Positions 52,133-61,226 of a DNA stretch of 64,000 nt are shown here, in pieces (the stretch's first letter is position 1; the number at the start of each line of letters is the position of its first letter). The DNA lies in the NCBI RefSeq assembly GCF_024494645.1, contig NZ_JANHDJ010000004.1, forward strand, positions 124,001-188,000, in the 5' to 3' direction. The notes under the pieces were generated by a model. That model was not told the origin of the DNA, made no database searches, and worked only from the letters and a program-made list of their open reading frames with translations. This DNA is from Halohasta litorea (lineage in GTDB: Archaea; Halobacteriota; Halobacteria; Halobacteriales; Haloferacaceae). A program made the position numbers and the translations under genes.

Positions 52133-52990
52133 ATGTCATCACCCTCCCAGCAGACGACCGACGAGTCGCCCCCAGCAATCGACGCCACGGGACTGACCAA
52201 ACAGTTCGGCTCGACGACCGTGGTAGACGGGATCGACCTCTCGGTCGAACCCGGCACTGTCTACGGCTTTCTCGGCCCAAACGGCGCGGGCAAGACCACG
52301 ACGATGCGGATGCTGACGACGCTGACCAAGCCGACCGACGGGGAGGCCGCGATCATGGGTGCGCCCGTGAGCGACCGCGACGGCGTCAGGAATCACCTCG
52401 GCTATCTCCCTGAGGAGCCGCCGGTGTTCGACGAACTCACCGGCCGCGAACAGCTGCAGTACGTCGCCCGGCTGCGGGACGTGCCGCCAGCCGAGGCCGA
52501 CGACCGAATCACAGAGTGGCTCGAGCGCTTCGATCTCGCCGCCGACGCCGATCGGCGGATCGACGACTACTCGAAAGGGATGCGCCAGAAGATCGGCCTG
52601 ATCGCGGCGCTGCTCCACGAGCCGTCGGTGGTCTTCCTCGACGAGCCAACCAGTGGCCTGGACCCGCGGGCCGCCAGGACCGTCCTGGACGTGATCGCCA
52701 GTCTGAGCGACGCGGGCCAGACGGTCTTCCTGTCGACCCACATCCTCTCGGTCGTCGAGGAGCTGGCCGACACCGTCGGCGTCCTCTATGACGGAACGCT
52801 GGTCGCCGAAGGCCCACCCGCGGAGCTGTCGGCCCAAGTCGACGGCGATGCCGACGGCGACGGCCAGTCGACGCTCGAAGACGTCTTCCTCGCGGTGACG
52901 ACCGATTCGCCCGCGGCCCAGGCGGCTCCCGAGTCGACCAACGGAGCGGGGGCGAGACAGCCAGCGGCCGACGACTCGGCGGGTCGGTAG
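52133..52990 (+). CDS. ABC transporter ATP-binding protein
   Basis: A 285-residue nucleotide-binding subunit of the CcmA/NatA type. Walker A is LGPNGAGKTTTMRML, Q-loop is in YLPEEPPVFDE, the signature is YSKGMRQKIGL, Walker B is VVFLDEPTSGLDPR, and the H-loop is in STHILSVVEEL. It pairs with the permease starting 2 bases after the stop. The Gly/Ala/Asp tail is low-complexity. TTATTTAT immediately before the ATG resembles a TATA element but is too close to drive this start, so co-transcription from the lipoprotein side is likely. Confidence 0.93.
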   Translation: MSSPSQQTTDESPPAIDATGLTKQFGSTTVVDGIDLSVEPGTVYGFLGPNGAGKTTTMRMLTTLTKPTDGEAAIMGAPVSDRDGVRNHLGYLPEEPPVFDELTGREQLQYVARLRDVPPAEADDRITEWLERFDLAADADRRIDDYSKGMRQKIGLIAALLHEPSVVFLDEPTSGLDPRAARTVLDVIASLSDAGQTVFLSTHILSVVEELADTVGVLYDGTLVAEGPPAELSAQVDGDADGDGQSTLEDVFLAVTTDSPAAQAAPESTNGAGARQPAADDSAGR

Positions 52991-52992
52991 CG

Positions 52993-54603
52993 ATGTCGGT
53001 GTCCTGGAGCCGAACCCGGACCGTGGGCCGGACCGAGATCCGTCGGCGCTGGCGGGTGATCAAGGCCAATACCGCACAGCTCATCAGCATCGGGCTGATG
53101 TGTCTGTTCTTCCTGCCGGGAGTGCTCGCCATTCTTGCGGGGGCCTACTTCGGCGGATCGGCGCTTCGAGCGGGCGACCTTGCGACACCGGCGGCGACCG
53201 TCCGTGAGATCGCCGTCACCCTGTGGCTGTTTGCGGCCGTCTTCGGCGGGTTTCGGGGCTACTCGTCGCTGCTCGAACCCGACTGCCGGGACGGGCTGCT
53301 GACGACGATTTCACACCGGCAGCTGGTGGCCGGACTGCTGCTCGCGGAGGCCGCGGCCTTCGGTCTCCCGATCGGCCTCGTCGCTGCGGCTGCCGGAGTC
53401 GCCTTTGCTCTTGGGAGCGGGTCAGCACTCGCCGCCCCTGCAATCCTCGTGGCGATCGGGCTGCTGGTGTCGACCGGCTTCCTGACCGGCCTCGCAGTCG
53501 TTCTCGTTTTTAAAAACGGCGGGGTCAGATCGCGGCTGTTGAGCCGCCTCCGGACGGTCGTCTTCGTCGCCCTGTTCCTCGTTTATATGAGCGTTATCGT
53601 CACCAACTCCTTCGGTGCGCTCCTCGATCCGTTCTACTTGCTGTTGACGCCGACGCCCATCGGCTGGGTCGGCGAACTCGCCCTGTTGTCGACGGCGGCT
53701 AGCGGATCACCGCTGCTGGCTGGCAGCGGGCTGGTCGTCAGCATCGTTGGCCTCGGCCTCAGCGGCCCGGTGGTCTCGCGGCTCACTGCGTGGCTCTGGT
53801 ATGCCGACGGGCTCGAACCGCGTGAGACGGACACTGCCCCGACCACGGCCGAGGGATCGCGGCTTTCGCGGCTGCTCCCCCAACCCATTGCTGGCGTCGT
53901 GGCAGTCGACTGGACCCGCGCCCGCCGGGCCCCGATCTCGCTGTCGTATGCGGTCTATCCGCTGTTCCTCCTGATTACGCCGGTCATCCAGACCATCGAG
54001 GCGGGCACTGTCGGCAGCGGCTTCCCCCTGCTGGTGGCGGTCTGTGGAGTGTGGATCACCGGCGCGCTGTTCACGCTCAACGTCGTCGGCAACGAGGGGT
54101 CGGTGCTGCCGTCGACGCTGCTCGCGCCCGATCCAGGACGCGCGATCATCGGCGGCCACATCGCGGCTGGCACGCTGGTCGGGCTGCCCGCGACAGCCGC
54201 AGCGGTCGCACTCCTCGGCGTTCTCAGTCCCCAGCCGCTGTGGGCGGTCGCGACGCTGACCCTCGGCTCGCTGCTGTTGGTGGTCGCCGCGGCGGCGATC
54301 GCGACCGGGATCGGCGCGGCGCTGCCGCGCTACGAGGCCGTCAGCGTCTCCAGGAGCCGGAAGGCGATCGTCCCGAGCACGCTGGCGTTCTTACTCTACT
54401 CGATCGTGATTGGGCTCGTCTCGCTGCCGCTTGTGGTCGGTCACAGTCACATCATCGCCTCTGCGGTCACGTCGACGCTCGGCCTCCCGCGGACCGGTCT
54501 CGCACTCGCCGGGCTCGTGGTCTCGACCGTCCTGGCGGCGTCGTGTGGGCTGGTATCGGTGCTCTACGCGCGGCGGCGCGTCGACCGATTCCAGTTCGAC
54601 TGA
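52993..54603 (+). CDS. ABC transporter permease
   Basis: A 536-residue membrane protein with about eleven or twelve hydrophobic spans. The first (MCLFFLPGVLAILAGAYFGG) and the central group around VVFVALFLVYMSVI are typical of haloarchaeal ABC-2-like exporters that partner a CcmA-type ATPase. The substrate is not indicated. The gene starts two bases after the ATPase stop, so the two form a single export unit. Rare-codon AT clusters lie at 53509-53518 and 53583-53592. Confidence 0.85.
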   Translation: MSVSWSRTRTVGRTEIRRRWRVIKANTAQLISIGLMCLFFLPGVLAILAGAYFGGSALRAGDLATPAATVREIAVTLWLFAAVFGGFRGYSSLLEPDCRDGLLTTISHRQLVAGLLLAEAAAFGLPIGLVAAAAGVAFALGSGSALAAPAILVAIGLLVSTGFLTGLAVVLVFKNGGVRSRLLSRLRTVVFVALFLVYMSVIVTNSFGALLDPFYLLLTPTPIGWVGELALLSTAASGSPLLAGSGLVVSIVGLGLSGPVVSRLTAWLWYADGLEPRETDTAPTTAEGSRLSRLLPQPIAGVVAVDWTRARRAPISLSYAVYPLFLLITPVIQTIEAGTVGSGFPLLVAVCGVWITGALFTLNVVGNEGSVLPSTLLAPDPGRAIIGGHIAAGTLVGLPATAAAVALLGVLSPQPLWAVATLTLGSLLLVVAAAAIATGIGAALPRYEAVSVSRSRKAIVPSTLAFLLYSIVIGLVSLPLVVGHSHIIASAVTSTLGLPRTGLALAGLVVSTVLAASCGLVSVLYARRRVDRFQFD

Positions 54604-54646
54604 TCTCGGTTCGGTTTAAAAAGCAGAGACCGCAGGCGTCGGCCTG

Positions 54647-55039
54647 TCAGCCGACGATTTTAAAGAAGAGCCAGCGCAGCCCGCCGAGCAGCACGCCCGT
54701 CAACAGGAGCGTGATGAGGACGAACGCGACCGCGAGATCGCCGGGGAAGACCGGCGTCCATCTGAGGCCGAAGCCGACCAGCGCGGCCAGCACCCACGCC
54801 CGGATACCGAGGGGGATCGCTGCCTTCGCCGATTCGGCTGCGCCCGCCGAGTACGCGCCGATCAGCAGGGCGGCGGCGGCCCAGCCGAGCAGGAACGGCG
54901 CGTAGACGCCGACCGCGCGCTCGGGACCGAACGTCGCGTGTTGGTTCATTCCGATAGTCAGTACCCCGAGGATCGCCAGCAGATCCCCGACTGCAAGCGG
55001 GAGGGCGGCCGTGTCGACGCGCCCGTTGAGTCCAGCCAT
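54647..55039 (-). CDS. DUF3054 membrane protein
   Basis: A 130-residue protein with four hydrophobic spans. The N-terminal VGDLLAILGVLTIGMNQH element and RWTPVFPGDLAVAFVLI mark DUF3054, a family of small bacterial and archaeal membrane proteins of unknown function. Convergent with the ABC permease, 43 bases away. Confidence 0.8.
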   Translation of the reverse strand: MAGLNGRVDTAALPLAVGDLLAILGVLTIGMNQHATFGPERAVGVYAPFLLGWAAAALLIGAYSAGAAESAKAAIPLGIRAWVLAALVGFGLRWTPVFPGDLAVAFVLITLLLTGVLLGGLRWLFFKIVG

Positions 55040-55114
55040 GGTCGACCGTTCGACTGATCAGTAAAATCTTCAGTGGTTCGACGCGACTGGCCTGCGAGAC
55101 AATTCCACGGTCGG

Positions 55115-55123
55115 TTTTATATT
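55115..55123 (+). promoter_or_regulatory. TATA element of the 55152 membrane gene
   Basis: TTTTATATT lies 29-37 bases before the ATG at 55152. Confidence 0.4.
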
Positions 55124-55151
55124 CGGCGGACCGTCACTGCACGACTGACCA

Positions 55152-55352
55152 ATGGTCGACGCCGAGTTCTCGACATCCTGGACGGACCCCGACTACGTCG
55201 CTGCAGTTGTAGCCGTGCTCGCGGTCGGCGCACTCGCCTTTTATAGTAGCGTGACCGACGGGGCTCCCTCGATCGAGACGATCCTGTTCGTCCTCCTGTG
55301 GGTGACCGTTCCGGCCACTCTCGCCCACGAGATCGCCAGACGGTGGGGTTAG
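55152..55352 (+). CDS. small two-helix membrane protein
   Basis: A 66-residue protein, MVDAEFSTSWTDPDYVAAVV..., with two hydrophobic spans (about 15-33 and 41-58) separated by SVTDGAPSIE. No family recognised. It converges on the methyltransferase gene, with four bases of overlap at the 3' ends. Confidence 0.6.
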   Translation: MVDAEFSTSWTDPDYVAAVVAVLAVGALAFYSSVTDGAPSIETILFVLLWVTVPATLAHEIARRWG

Positions 55353-55987
55353 TTCGCCGACGGCACTGTTCCGACGACCGTATACTCGAAGCCATCGTCC
55401 AGCAGCGAGACGTCAAAGCCAGCTCCAGCCAGCAGATCGGCAAGCTCGTTCGGTTTATAAAAGGTCGATCCCATGCCGATCGCGTGCTCGGCGCGGACGA
55501 GGCCCAAGCCGAGTGGGTGGCTCGGGTCGAACTCGCGGACGACGAAGACGCCGCCGGGCCGGACTACGCGGGCGGCCTCCTCGACGACTGCCTGCTGGGC
55601 GGGCATATGGTGGAAGGCATCGACCACCATCGCGGCGTCGACCGCATTGTCGGCCAGCGGCATTCGCCCGGCGTCGCCCTGAAGGGTCGACAGCGGGCCG
55701 ACTGGGTCGCCGTCGCTGGGGCGGCCCACACGTCGGCCCAATTGGTCGGGCTGTCGCGTTCGGGCGCGCCGGAGCATCGGCCGCGAGACGTCGAGGACGG
55801 TTCGCTCGGGGACATCGACCGCGATCGTCGCCCGGCCGCTGCCGCCGCCGAGGTCCAGGAGGTGCTCGACCGACCCCTCGGCGCGAGCGAGTCCAGCCGA
55901 GAGAGTCGACCGGTCGGCCGCGGGCATCACCAGATCGTAGAGGGGGGCCAGCCGGTCGAAAAACCGAACGTCGCCGAGTCCGTGCAT
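55349..55987 (-). CDS. class I SAM-dependent methyltransferase
   Basis: A 212-residue enzyme with motif I in HLLDLGGGSGRATIAV (about 42-57), the SAM-binding acidic turn TVLDVSRPMLRRAR, and motifs GDAGRMPLADNAVDAAMV and ARVVRPGGVFVV. The pattern is that of UbiE-like methyltransferases; the substrate is not known. The ATG at 55987 gives MHGLGDVRFFDRLAPLYDLVMP, a good UbiE-type start. It faces the FkbM gene. Confidence 0.86.
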   Translation of the reverse strand: MHGLGDVRFFDRLAPLYDLVMPAADRSTLSAGLARAEGSVEHLLDLGGGSGRATIAVDVPERTVLDVSRPMLRRARTRQPDQLGRRVGRPSDGDPVGPLSTLQGDAGRMPLADNAVDAAMVVDAFHHMPAQQAVVEEAARVVRPGGVFVVREFDPSHPLGLGLVRAEHAIGMGSTFYKPNELADLLAGAGFDVSLLDDGFEYTVVGTVPSAN

Positions 55988-56060
55988 GGCGTCGACTCCG
56001 CGGCCGGGCTGTAAAGTAATTGCTCCACTCGTATCACGAACATCCAATACTCGGCGGCCC

Positions 56061-56825
56061 ATGAGACTGCCTGTGGGCCGGATTTCAACCTGGGCGTTTC
56101 AGCGCGTCCGCTGGCTGGCCTACCGGAGCTACTACCGGCTGGTCGAGGCCAACTACGCCCGCCGGTGGCTGGCGACCGAGAAACGAACCCCGGCCGGACG
56201 GTTCCGCAGCTACGACCTGCTCAACCGCCACGGCGGCGACGAGATGCTCGCCGAACTCCACGACCACTGTGGCCCCGAGGCAGTGATCTACGATATCGGG
56301 GCCAACGTCGGTGTCTACGCGCTGGCGCTGGCTGCCGACTCCCCGGACCGCCAACTCCTCACCATCGAGCCAGCCCCCCGAACGCGGGCCCAACTCGAAA
56401 CGAACGTCGACTGCAACGCTTTGGGCGACCGCATCGAAGTCGTCGAGTGCGGCGTCGGCGACGTAGACGCTACCCGCCCGTTTTTCGTCTCGACGTACGC
56501 CGAACTCTCGGGATTCGACCGCGAGAGTGCGACCCGGTGGGAGGCCTCGCTGGCCGAGGTCGTCGACGTCCCGGTCCGGTGCGTCGACACGCTCGTCGAG
56601 TCCCACGGACCGCCCGACGCGCTCAAGATCGACGTCGAGGGCGCGAGTCCCGCCGTCCTCCGTGGGGCCCGTGAGACGCTCGACACTCACCGCCCGACCC
56701 TGTTTATCGAGGTCCACGAGGAGGGGCTGTCGGCCGACACCGGCGACGAGGTGCGGGAGGTTCTGGCAGCTGTCGACTACACCATCGCCGAGCGGGACGA
56801 CTACTGGCGATGCGAGCCAGCCTAA
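56061..56825 (+). CDS. FkbM family methyltransferase
   Basis: A 254-residue methyltransferase of the FkbM type. Motif I is VIYDIGANVGVYALALA (about 76-92), and LLTIEPAPRTRAQLETN and ALKIDVEGASPAVLRGA are characteristic. FkbM enzymes often methylate sugar or polyketide hydroxyl groups. No glycan or antibiotic genes flank it, so the substrate is open. The N-terminal extension has a helix that could associate with the membrane. Confidence 0.85.
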   Translation: MRLPVGRISTWAFQRVRWLAYRSYYRLVEANYARRWLATEKRTPAGRFRSYDLLNRHGGDEMLAELHDHCGPEAVIYDIGANVGVYALALAADSPDRQLLTIEPAPRTRAQLETNVDCNALGDRIEVVECGVGDVDATRPFFVSTYAELSGFDRESATRWEASLAEVVDVPVRCVDTLVESHGPPDALKIDVEGASPAVLRGARETLDTHRPTLFIEVHEEGLSADTGDEVREVLAAVDYTIAERDDYWRCEPA

Positions 56826-56880
56826 CGCGCTCGCCGCAACACTCGATCCTGGAGCGACAATTGTAGCAAGAGACAACTAT

Positions 56881-56897
56881 ATGTGACACGGTCACAT
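56881..56897. promoter_or_regulatory. palindromic operator candidate before the zinc-ribbon gene
   Basis: ATGTGAC-ACG-GTCACAT, a perfect 7+7 base inverted repeat, lies 19 bases before the ATG at 56916. It follows an AT-rich AACTATAT at 56875-56882 that may be the TATA element. A dimeric repressor bound here would block transcription start. Confidence 0.5.
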
Positions 56898-56915
56898 GGG
56901 ACAATACGCATCGTT

Positions 56916-57185
56916 ATGAAATCGTGCCACAGCTGCCAGACGGTCATCGACGAGTACACTTTGGACAAACAACTCGAACCGCTGCGCGATCTGACGGTCG
57001 ACGACTTCAACGTCTGTGCGGACTGCGTAACGGTCGTCGCCGACGCCTGCATGGAATGCGGTGGCGCGGTGTACGTTCCGCGGGGCGACGCTGTGGTCCC
57101 CGATCTGTGTCCGGCCTGCCGGGCCGACTGCATCACGGTCACCGGCCAGGACCCCGGCTGGACCGCCGACGAGCTGTCGAGCTGA
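56916..57185 (+). CDS. zinc-ribbon protein
   Basis: An 89-residue protein with four Cys pairs: CHSC, CADC, CMECG and CPAC, plus a Cys in RADCITV, enough for two zinc sites. The start MKSCHSCQTVIDEYTLDKQ and the LEPLRDLTVDDFNVC block are recurrent in haloarchaea (a DUF7571-like family, recalled weakly). Function unknown. The operator-like palindrome in front implies tight regulation. Confidence 0.75.
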   Translation: MKSCHSCQTVIDEYTLDKQLEPLRDLTVDDFNVCADCVTVVADACMECGGAVYVPRGDAVVPDLCPACRADCITVTGQDPGWTADELSS

Positions 57186-57197
57186 GCGACACGCTCG

Positions 57198-58169
57198 TTA
57201 CTCGTTTCTCGGAATCGCCACATCAGTCAACCCGGCCTCGATCTCCTCGCGTCGACTCCCGAACTCGCCGGGCAAGACGAGTCGCTCGCCGAGTTCGTCG
57301 AGGGGTTCGTCGCTGTCGTACCCCGGCTCGCTCGTGGCGAGTTCGAACAGCACGCCGTTGGGCTCGCGGAAGTAGACCGACCGGAACCAGTGACGGTCGA
57401 TCTGGTTGGTCGGCCGGACGCTGTGTCTGCTGACGGCCTTGCGCATCGCAGCCTGGTCCTTGTCGGTCGGCGTCTGGAAGGCGACGTGGTGGACCGTCCC
57501 GTGGCCCTGTCGACCACCCTCGATCGTCGGTAGCACATCGACGTATTTGCCTACCGACCCACTGGCCGCAAAGCGGGTGCGCTCGTCGCCCGGTGTGTCG
57601 CCCGGCGATTCTTCGGTGCCGACCTCTTCCAGACCCATCGTCCGCAGCAGCTCCTCGGTCTGGAACGGATCGCCCAGCCAGAGCGTCACCGAGTGGAAGC
57701 CGCGAATGGCGTGCTCCGCGGGCACGAACTCGGTCCACGGCACGGTGGGGTCGTCGTCGGGAATCTCGACCGCGACGAGTTCGACCGGGAGGCCATCGGG
57801 ATCGCGGAACGGGAGGACCGTCTCGCCGAACCGGTCGACGCGGTCGTGGTAGTCGACGCCGTACTCGTCAAACCGATCCTCCCAGTAGTCGAGACTGCCC
57901 TCGGGAACTCGGAAGGCGGTCCTGGAGACCTGGCCGGTGCCGACCTTCCCCTGGCGCATATTTTCCCATGGGAAGAACGTCATGCTGGTGCCCGGCGTCC
58001 CCTCCGCGTCGGCGAAGAAGAAGTGATAGGTCGAGGGGTCGTCCTGATTGATCGACCGCTTGACGAGCCGGAGGCCGAGAGTCTCGACCCAGAAATCCAT
58101 GTTTCGCTGTGGATCGCCCGCGACACAGGTGACGTGGTGGATGCCCGGTGTTGATGGTGTGTCTGTCAT
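57198..58169 (-). CDS. VOC-family ring-cleaving dioxygenase homologue
   Basis: A 323-residue two-module VOC protein of the MhqA/MhqO type, which opens hydroquinone- or catechol-like rings with Fe(II). Ligand candidates are GIHHVTCVAGDPQ (His), AEHAIRGFHSVTLWL (His), GHGTVHHVAFQTP (His) and NGVLFELATSE (Glu). In Bacillus, relatives protect against quinone stress. Length and module spacing are normal. Convergent with the zinc-ribbon gene. Confidence 0.87.
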   Translation of the reverse strand: MTDTPSTPGIHHVTCVAGDPQRNMDFWVETLGLRLVKRSINQDDPSTYHFFFADAEGTPGTSMTFFPWENMRQGKVGTGQVSRTAFRVPEGSLDYWEDRFDEYGVDYHDRVDRFGETVLPFRDPDGLPVELVAVEIPDDDPTVPWTEFVPAEHAIRGFHSVTLWLGDPFQTEELLRTMGLEEVGTEESPGDTPGDERTRFAASGSVGKYVDVLPTIEGGRQGHGTVHHVAFQTPTDKDQAAMRKAVSRHSVRPTNQIDRHWFRSVYFREPNGVLFELATSEPGYDSDEPLDELGERLVLPGEFGSRREEIEAGLTDVAIPRNE

Positions 58170-58238
58170 TGCCCGATAGCAGACGCTACGGCTACTTGAG
58201 TACGCGGTGACACGAGTGTTACCGGTGGCGGGACTCCG

Positions 58239-58664
58239 TCACTCGGAGTGACGCTCGCGGTGGCCGTGTTCCGCGGAGAGATGCTTGTTGACCGGAGGTT
58301 CCCGACCGACCACCGTCGACAGGAGCCCTCGGTGTTCGGCTCCGAGGCGATACAGACGCTCACGGGCACGCTCGTAGTCTGCAAACTGGCGCAGAAAGCC
58401 GACGAACTGTTCGGGGAGGATGCCAGCGATGACTAGCGACTGTTCGACTGCGGCACCACAGGAGTACACTGCCTCGTCCGTAACGAGGTGGGCACACGCC
58501 TCGTATGCGTCGGGGAGTCGGTGGCGTTCGGCCTCGGTAAGTCGGGAGTCACCACTCCGGACCGCCGAGAGCCGGACGGGCCGGATGTTGCCGCGACGGA
58601 CCGCGAACAGTACTGCCCAAGTACAGAACGGACAGGCGTCGTCGTAGACGAGTTTCGGGACCAT
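58239..58664 (-). CDS. DCC-family (DUF393) thiol-disulfide protein
   Basis: A 141-residue protein with the DxxCxxC motif in LVYDDACPFCTWAVLFAVRRG, the defining DCC element near the N-terminus. It further contains AYEACAHLVTDEAVYSCG, with two extra Cys residues. The family is thioredoxin-like, probably redox-active. The start at 58664 is chosen because MVPKLVYDDACPFC matches homologues; an ATG 21 codons upstream has no similarity. Confidence 0.82.
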   Translation of the reverse strand: MVPKLVYDDACPFCTWAVLFAVRRGNIRPVRLSAVRSGDSRLTEAERHRLPDAYEACAHLVTDEAVYSCGAAVEQSLVIAGILPEQFVGFLRQFADYERARERLYRLGAEHRGLLSTVVGREPPVNKHLSAEHGHRERHSE

Positions 58665-58759
58665 CTGCAACGGTACGGTGGGGTTCGACCTGAGTGTTGG
58701 GGCAGCCGGTGCGTTACATCGAGCCAAGCCCTCTTATGAGCCGCCCACCGACATCCGGT

Positions 58760-59452
58760 ATGGAGTTCGCCCTCCTCGGCTGGCCGGTCGACGAACCCCG
58801 ACTCCGGCTGGACTACCGCCGGTTTAGCTACGCCGGGAAGTTCGTCACCGGCAACACCGGCATCGCCGTGGTACGTGGCGAGCCACCGGCGGGCCACAGG
58901 GAGCCGTCCGCCGACCACGAGTCGACCGGCGACTCCCTGCCGCCGCTTCCCGACGGCCTCGATGCTGACGAGTTCGTCGACGGAATCCTCGCGGCGGTCG
59001 CGTTCAACGCCGACCGCACCGAGCTCGACACCCTGTGGATCCGCTATCTGACGGTCCGGAACGACCTTCGTGGCAGCGGCCTCGCACTCGGCCCGCGGCT
59101 CGCGGCATTTATAAGCGACTGTGCAGCAACAGCGGGGTACGAGACGGTGCGCATCGCGGTCAACAACGTCTTTTCCTATCATGCTCTTTATAAAGCAGGC
59201 TTTGCCTTCACCACCCGCGAAACCGGGATTGCCGAACTCATCCTTGAACGCCCGGCCGACGAACGGGCCGAGGTGACGACAGCCCGCTACCATCGAGGAC
59301 TCGACCGGTTCCGCGAGCGCAAGGGGCTATCAGCGGCCGAACGGGAGTTCCTCGTGGCCCACGAGGGTGCCGAGCCACCCGGGGCGGTCGCCCCGCCCGC
59401 ACCCGAGGCGGTCGACTCGGGGGTTTCAAATCCACAGCGTCCAAGCGAGTAG
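58760..59452 (+). CDS. GNAT family acetyltransferase
   Basis: A 230-residue protein with the acetyl-CoA site in [25 protein letters not shown] (R/QxxGxG/A-like loop) and the C-terminal GNAT strand [15 protein letters not shown]. The C-terminal 60 residues are an extended tail. Substrate unknown. Its stop is one base from the FEN1 start, so the two share a transcript. AT-rich codon runs sit at 59108-59115 and 59187-59194. Confidence 0.82.
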   Translation: MEFALLGWPVDEPRLRLDYRRFSYAGKFVTGNTGIAVVRGEPPAGHREPSADHESTGDSLPPLPDGLDADEFVDGILAAVAFNADRTELDTLWIRYLTVRNDLRGSGLALGPRLAAFISDCAATAGYETVRIAVNNVFSYHALYKAGFAFTTRETGIAELILERPADERAEVTTARYHRGLDRFRERKGLSAAEREFLVAHEGAEPPGAVAPPAPEAVDSGVSNPQRPSE

Positions 59453-59453
59453 T

Positions 59454-60434
59454 ATGGGAAACGCGGATCTCCGCTCGCTGGCGGCGCTCTCGGAGTGCCC
59501 CTTCGCCGACATCGAGGGCAGCGTCATCGCGGTCGACGCCCACAACTGGCTGTATCGGTATCTGACGACGACGGTTAAATGGACCAACGACGGCATTTAT
59601 ACCACCGACGACGGCACCGAGGTCGCCAACCTCGTCGGCATCGTCCAGGGGCTCCCCAAATTCTTCGAGCACGATCTCACGCCCATCTTCGTGTTCGACG
59701 GTGGCGTCACCGACCTCAAGGACGACGAAGTCGAGCGTCGACGTGAGAACCGAAAGGAGGCCGAAGAACGGCTCGAACAGGCCAAGGAAGACGGCGACGC
59801 GATCGAGGCCGCCCGGCTGTCGGCCCGGACGGTCCGGCTCACCGAGACGATCCACGAGACGAGTCGGGAGCTCCTGGACCTGCTCGATGTCCCCTACATC
59901 GACGCCCCCGCCGAGGGCGAGGCCCAAGCATCGTATATGAACCGGATCGGCGACGCCGACTACGTCGGTAGCGAGGATTACGACACACTCCTCTTTGGCG
60001 CACCGCGAACCCTGCGCGGGTTGACGAGCAAGGGCCACCCGGAACTGATGGAACTCCAGCCCACCCTCGACAGCCACGAGATCAGCTACGAGCAGTTGGT
60101 CGACGCCGCCATGCTCTGTGGGACCGACTTCAACGAGGGAATCAACGGCATCGGCCCGAAGACGGCGATCAAGCTTATCAAGGAGCATGGCGACCTCTTT
60201 GGGGTCCTGGAGGCCCGCGGCGACCACATCGAGTTCGCCGACCGGATTCGGGAGCTGTTTTTCGACCCGCCCGTCACCGACGAGTATAGCTTCGACCGCT
60301 CGATCGAGCCGGATCTCGCAGCGGCCCGCGAGTACGTCACCGGGGAGTGGGAGGTCGACGCGGGCGAGGTCGAACGCGGCTTCGAGCGCATCGAGTCCGC
60401 TGTCGTCCAGACCGGCCTGGACCGCTGGAGTTAG
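59454..60434 (+). CDS. fen: flap endonuclease 1
   Basis: A 326-residue structure-specific nuclease that removes Okazaki flaps and acts in repair. Active-site acidic residues appear in [34 protein letters not shown] and [11 protein letters not shown], and the helix-two-turn-helix in [20 protein letters not shown]. The C-terminus QTGLDRWS resembles a PCNA-binding PIP box with Trp in place of the usual aromatic pair. It starts one base after the GNAT stop and overlaps the convergent RNA ligase partner gene by four bases. Confidence 0.96.
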   Translation: MGNADLRSLAALSECPFADIEGSVIAVDAHNWLYRYLTTTVKWTNDGIYTTDDGTEVANLVGIVQGLPKFFEHDLTPIFVFDGGVTDLKDDEVERRRENRKEAEERLEQAKEDGDAIEAARLSARTVRLTETIHETSRELLDLLDVPYIDAPAEGEAQASYMNRIGDADYVGSEDYDTLLFGAPRTLRGLTSKGHPELMELQPTLDSHEISYEQLVDAAMLCGTDFNEGINGIGPKTAIKLIKEHGDLFGVLEARGDHIEFADRIRELFFDPPVTDEYSFDRSIEPDLAAAREYVTGEWEVDAGEVERGFERIESAVVQTGLDRWS

Positions 60435-61123
60435 GCTTCTTCGTCCCGCGGTCGGGGATGATCGAGCCGGTCGAGAGCGTCGACGGCCTCCAGATAGTCA
60501 TACAGCAGCGGCGGGAAATCCTGCCCGCGGAGGTAGCGAAGCCCGAAATCCTCGGTCCAGGCGATGATCCCCGTATCTTCGGTGACGACGCCAGCGTCGA
60601 GTTCGCGGGCCAAAACGAGGAGATCGAAATCCTCTCGGGAGTCCAGGACACCCTGCCGGAGCGCCCGCCGATAGCGGTCCCTGAGATCCGAGATCACGGC
60701 GTCGATCTCGGTCATGTGGTCGTGCTCTGCGAGTGGTTCATCACCCGAGGTTTCGGCCCGGCGGACGGCCTCCTCGGAGACTCGCAGCCCACGATCGACG
60801 CGGTCGCTCATCTCGTCGACGAACCGATAGACGACATCTGCGGGAATCGAGACCGAATAGCGGTCGGGATGTTTGCGAACGACCCAGGTGGTGAGCGTCG
60901 ACTGGGTTGACGCCGAGACCCCCCGATCGTCGAGCATCGTCGTCAGTTCGCTGTGGATCGACGGCGGCATATAACAGGAGATAGCCAGCTCCAGGCGCGC
61001 GGTGGCGATCAAGTCCAACAGTCGCTCGATGGCTTCCTCTAGGGACTCCCCGTCGGCCCTGATCTCCTCGGTGATAAACAGCGAGGTGTCCAGGACGAAC
61101 CGTTGTTTGAACGAGCGGTCCAT
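60431..61123 (-). CDS. RNA ligase partner protein (PIN-like, MJ1233 family)
   Basis: A 230-residue protein with a PIN-type start ([15 protein letters not shown]) and a C-terminal acidic constellation ([25 protein letters not shown]), the pattern of the family that co-occurs with Pab1020-type RNA ligase. PIN domains are usually RNases, so the pair may cut and rejoin RNA; the role is unproven. Here the genes are divergent across 103 bases rather than co-directional. Confidence 0.9.
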   Translation of the reverse strand: MDRSFKQRFVLDTSLFITEEIRADGESLEEAIERLLDLIATARLELAISCYMPPSIHSELTTMLDDRGVSASTQSTLTTWVVRKHPDRYSVSIPADVVYRFVDEMSDRVDRGLRVSEEAVRRAETSGDEPLAEHDHMTEIDAVISDLRDRYRRALRQGVLDSREDFDLLVLARELDAGVVTEDTGIIAWTEDFGLRYLRGQDFPPLLYDYLEAVDALDRLDHPRPRDEEA

Positions 61124-61226
61124 GCGTCGACCTCAACCCCCGTCGGTTTGTAGCTCCAGATCCGCCTGTTGAACCGGATCTTTTCCCTGAAATTCCCCCG
61201 ACTGCGGAGGGATGGCGAGGAGATTG

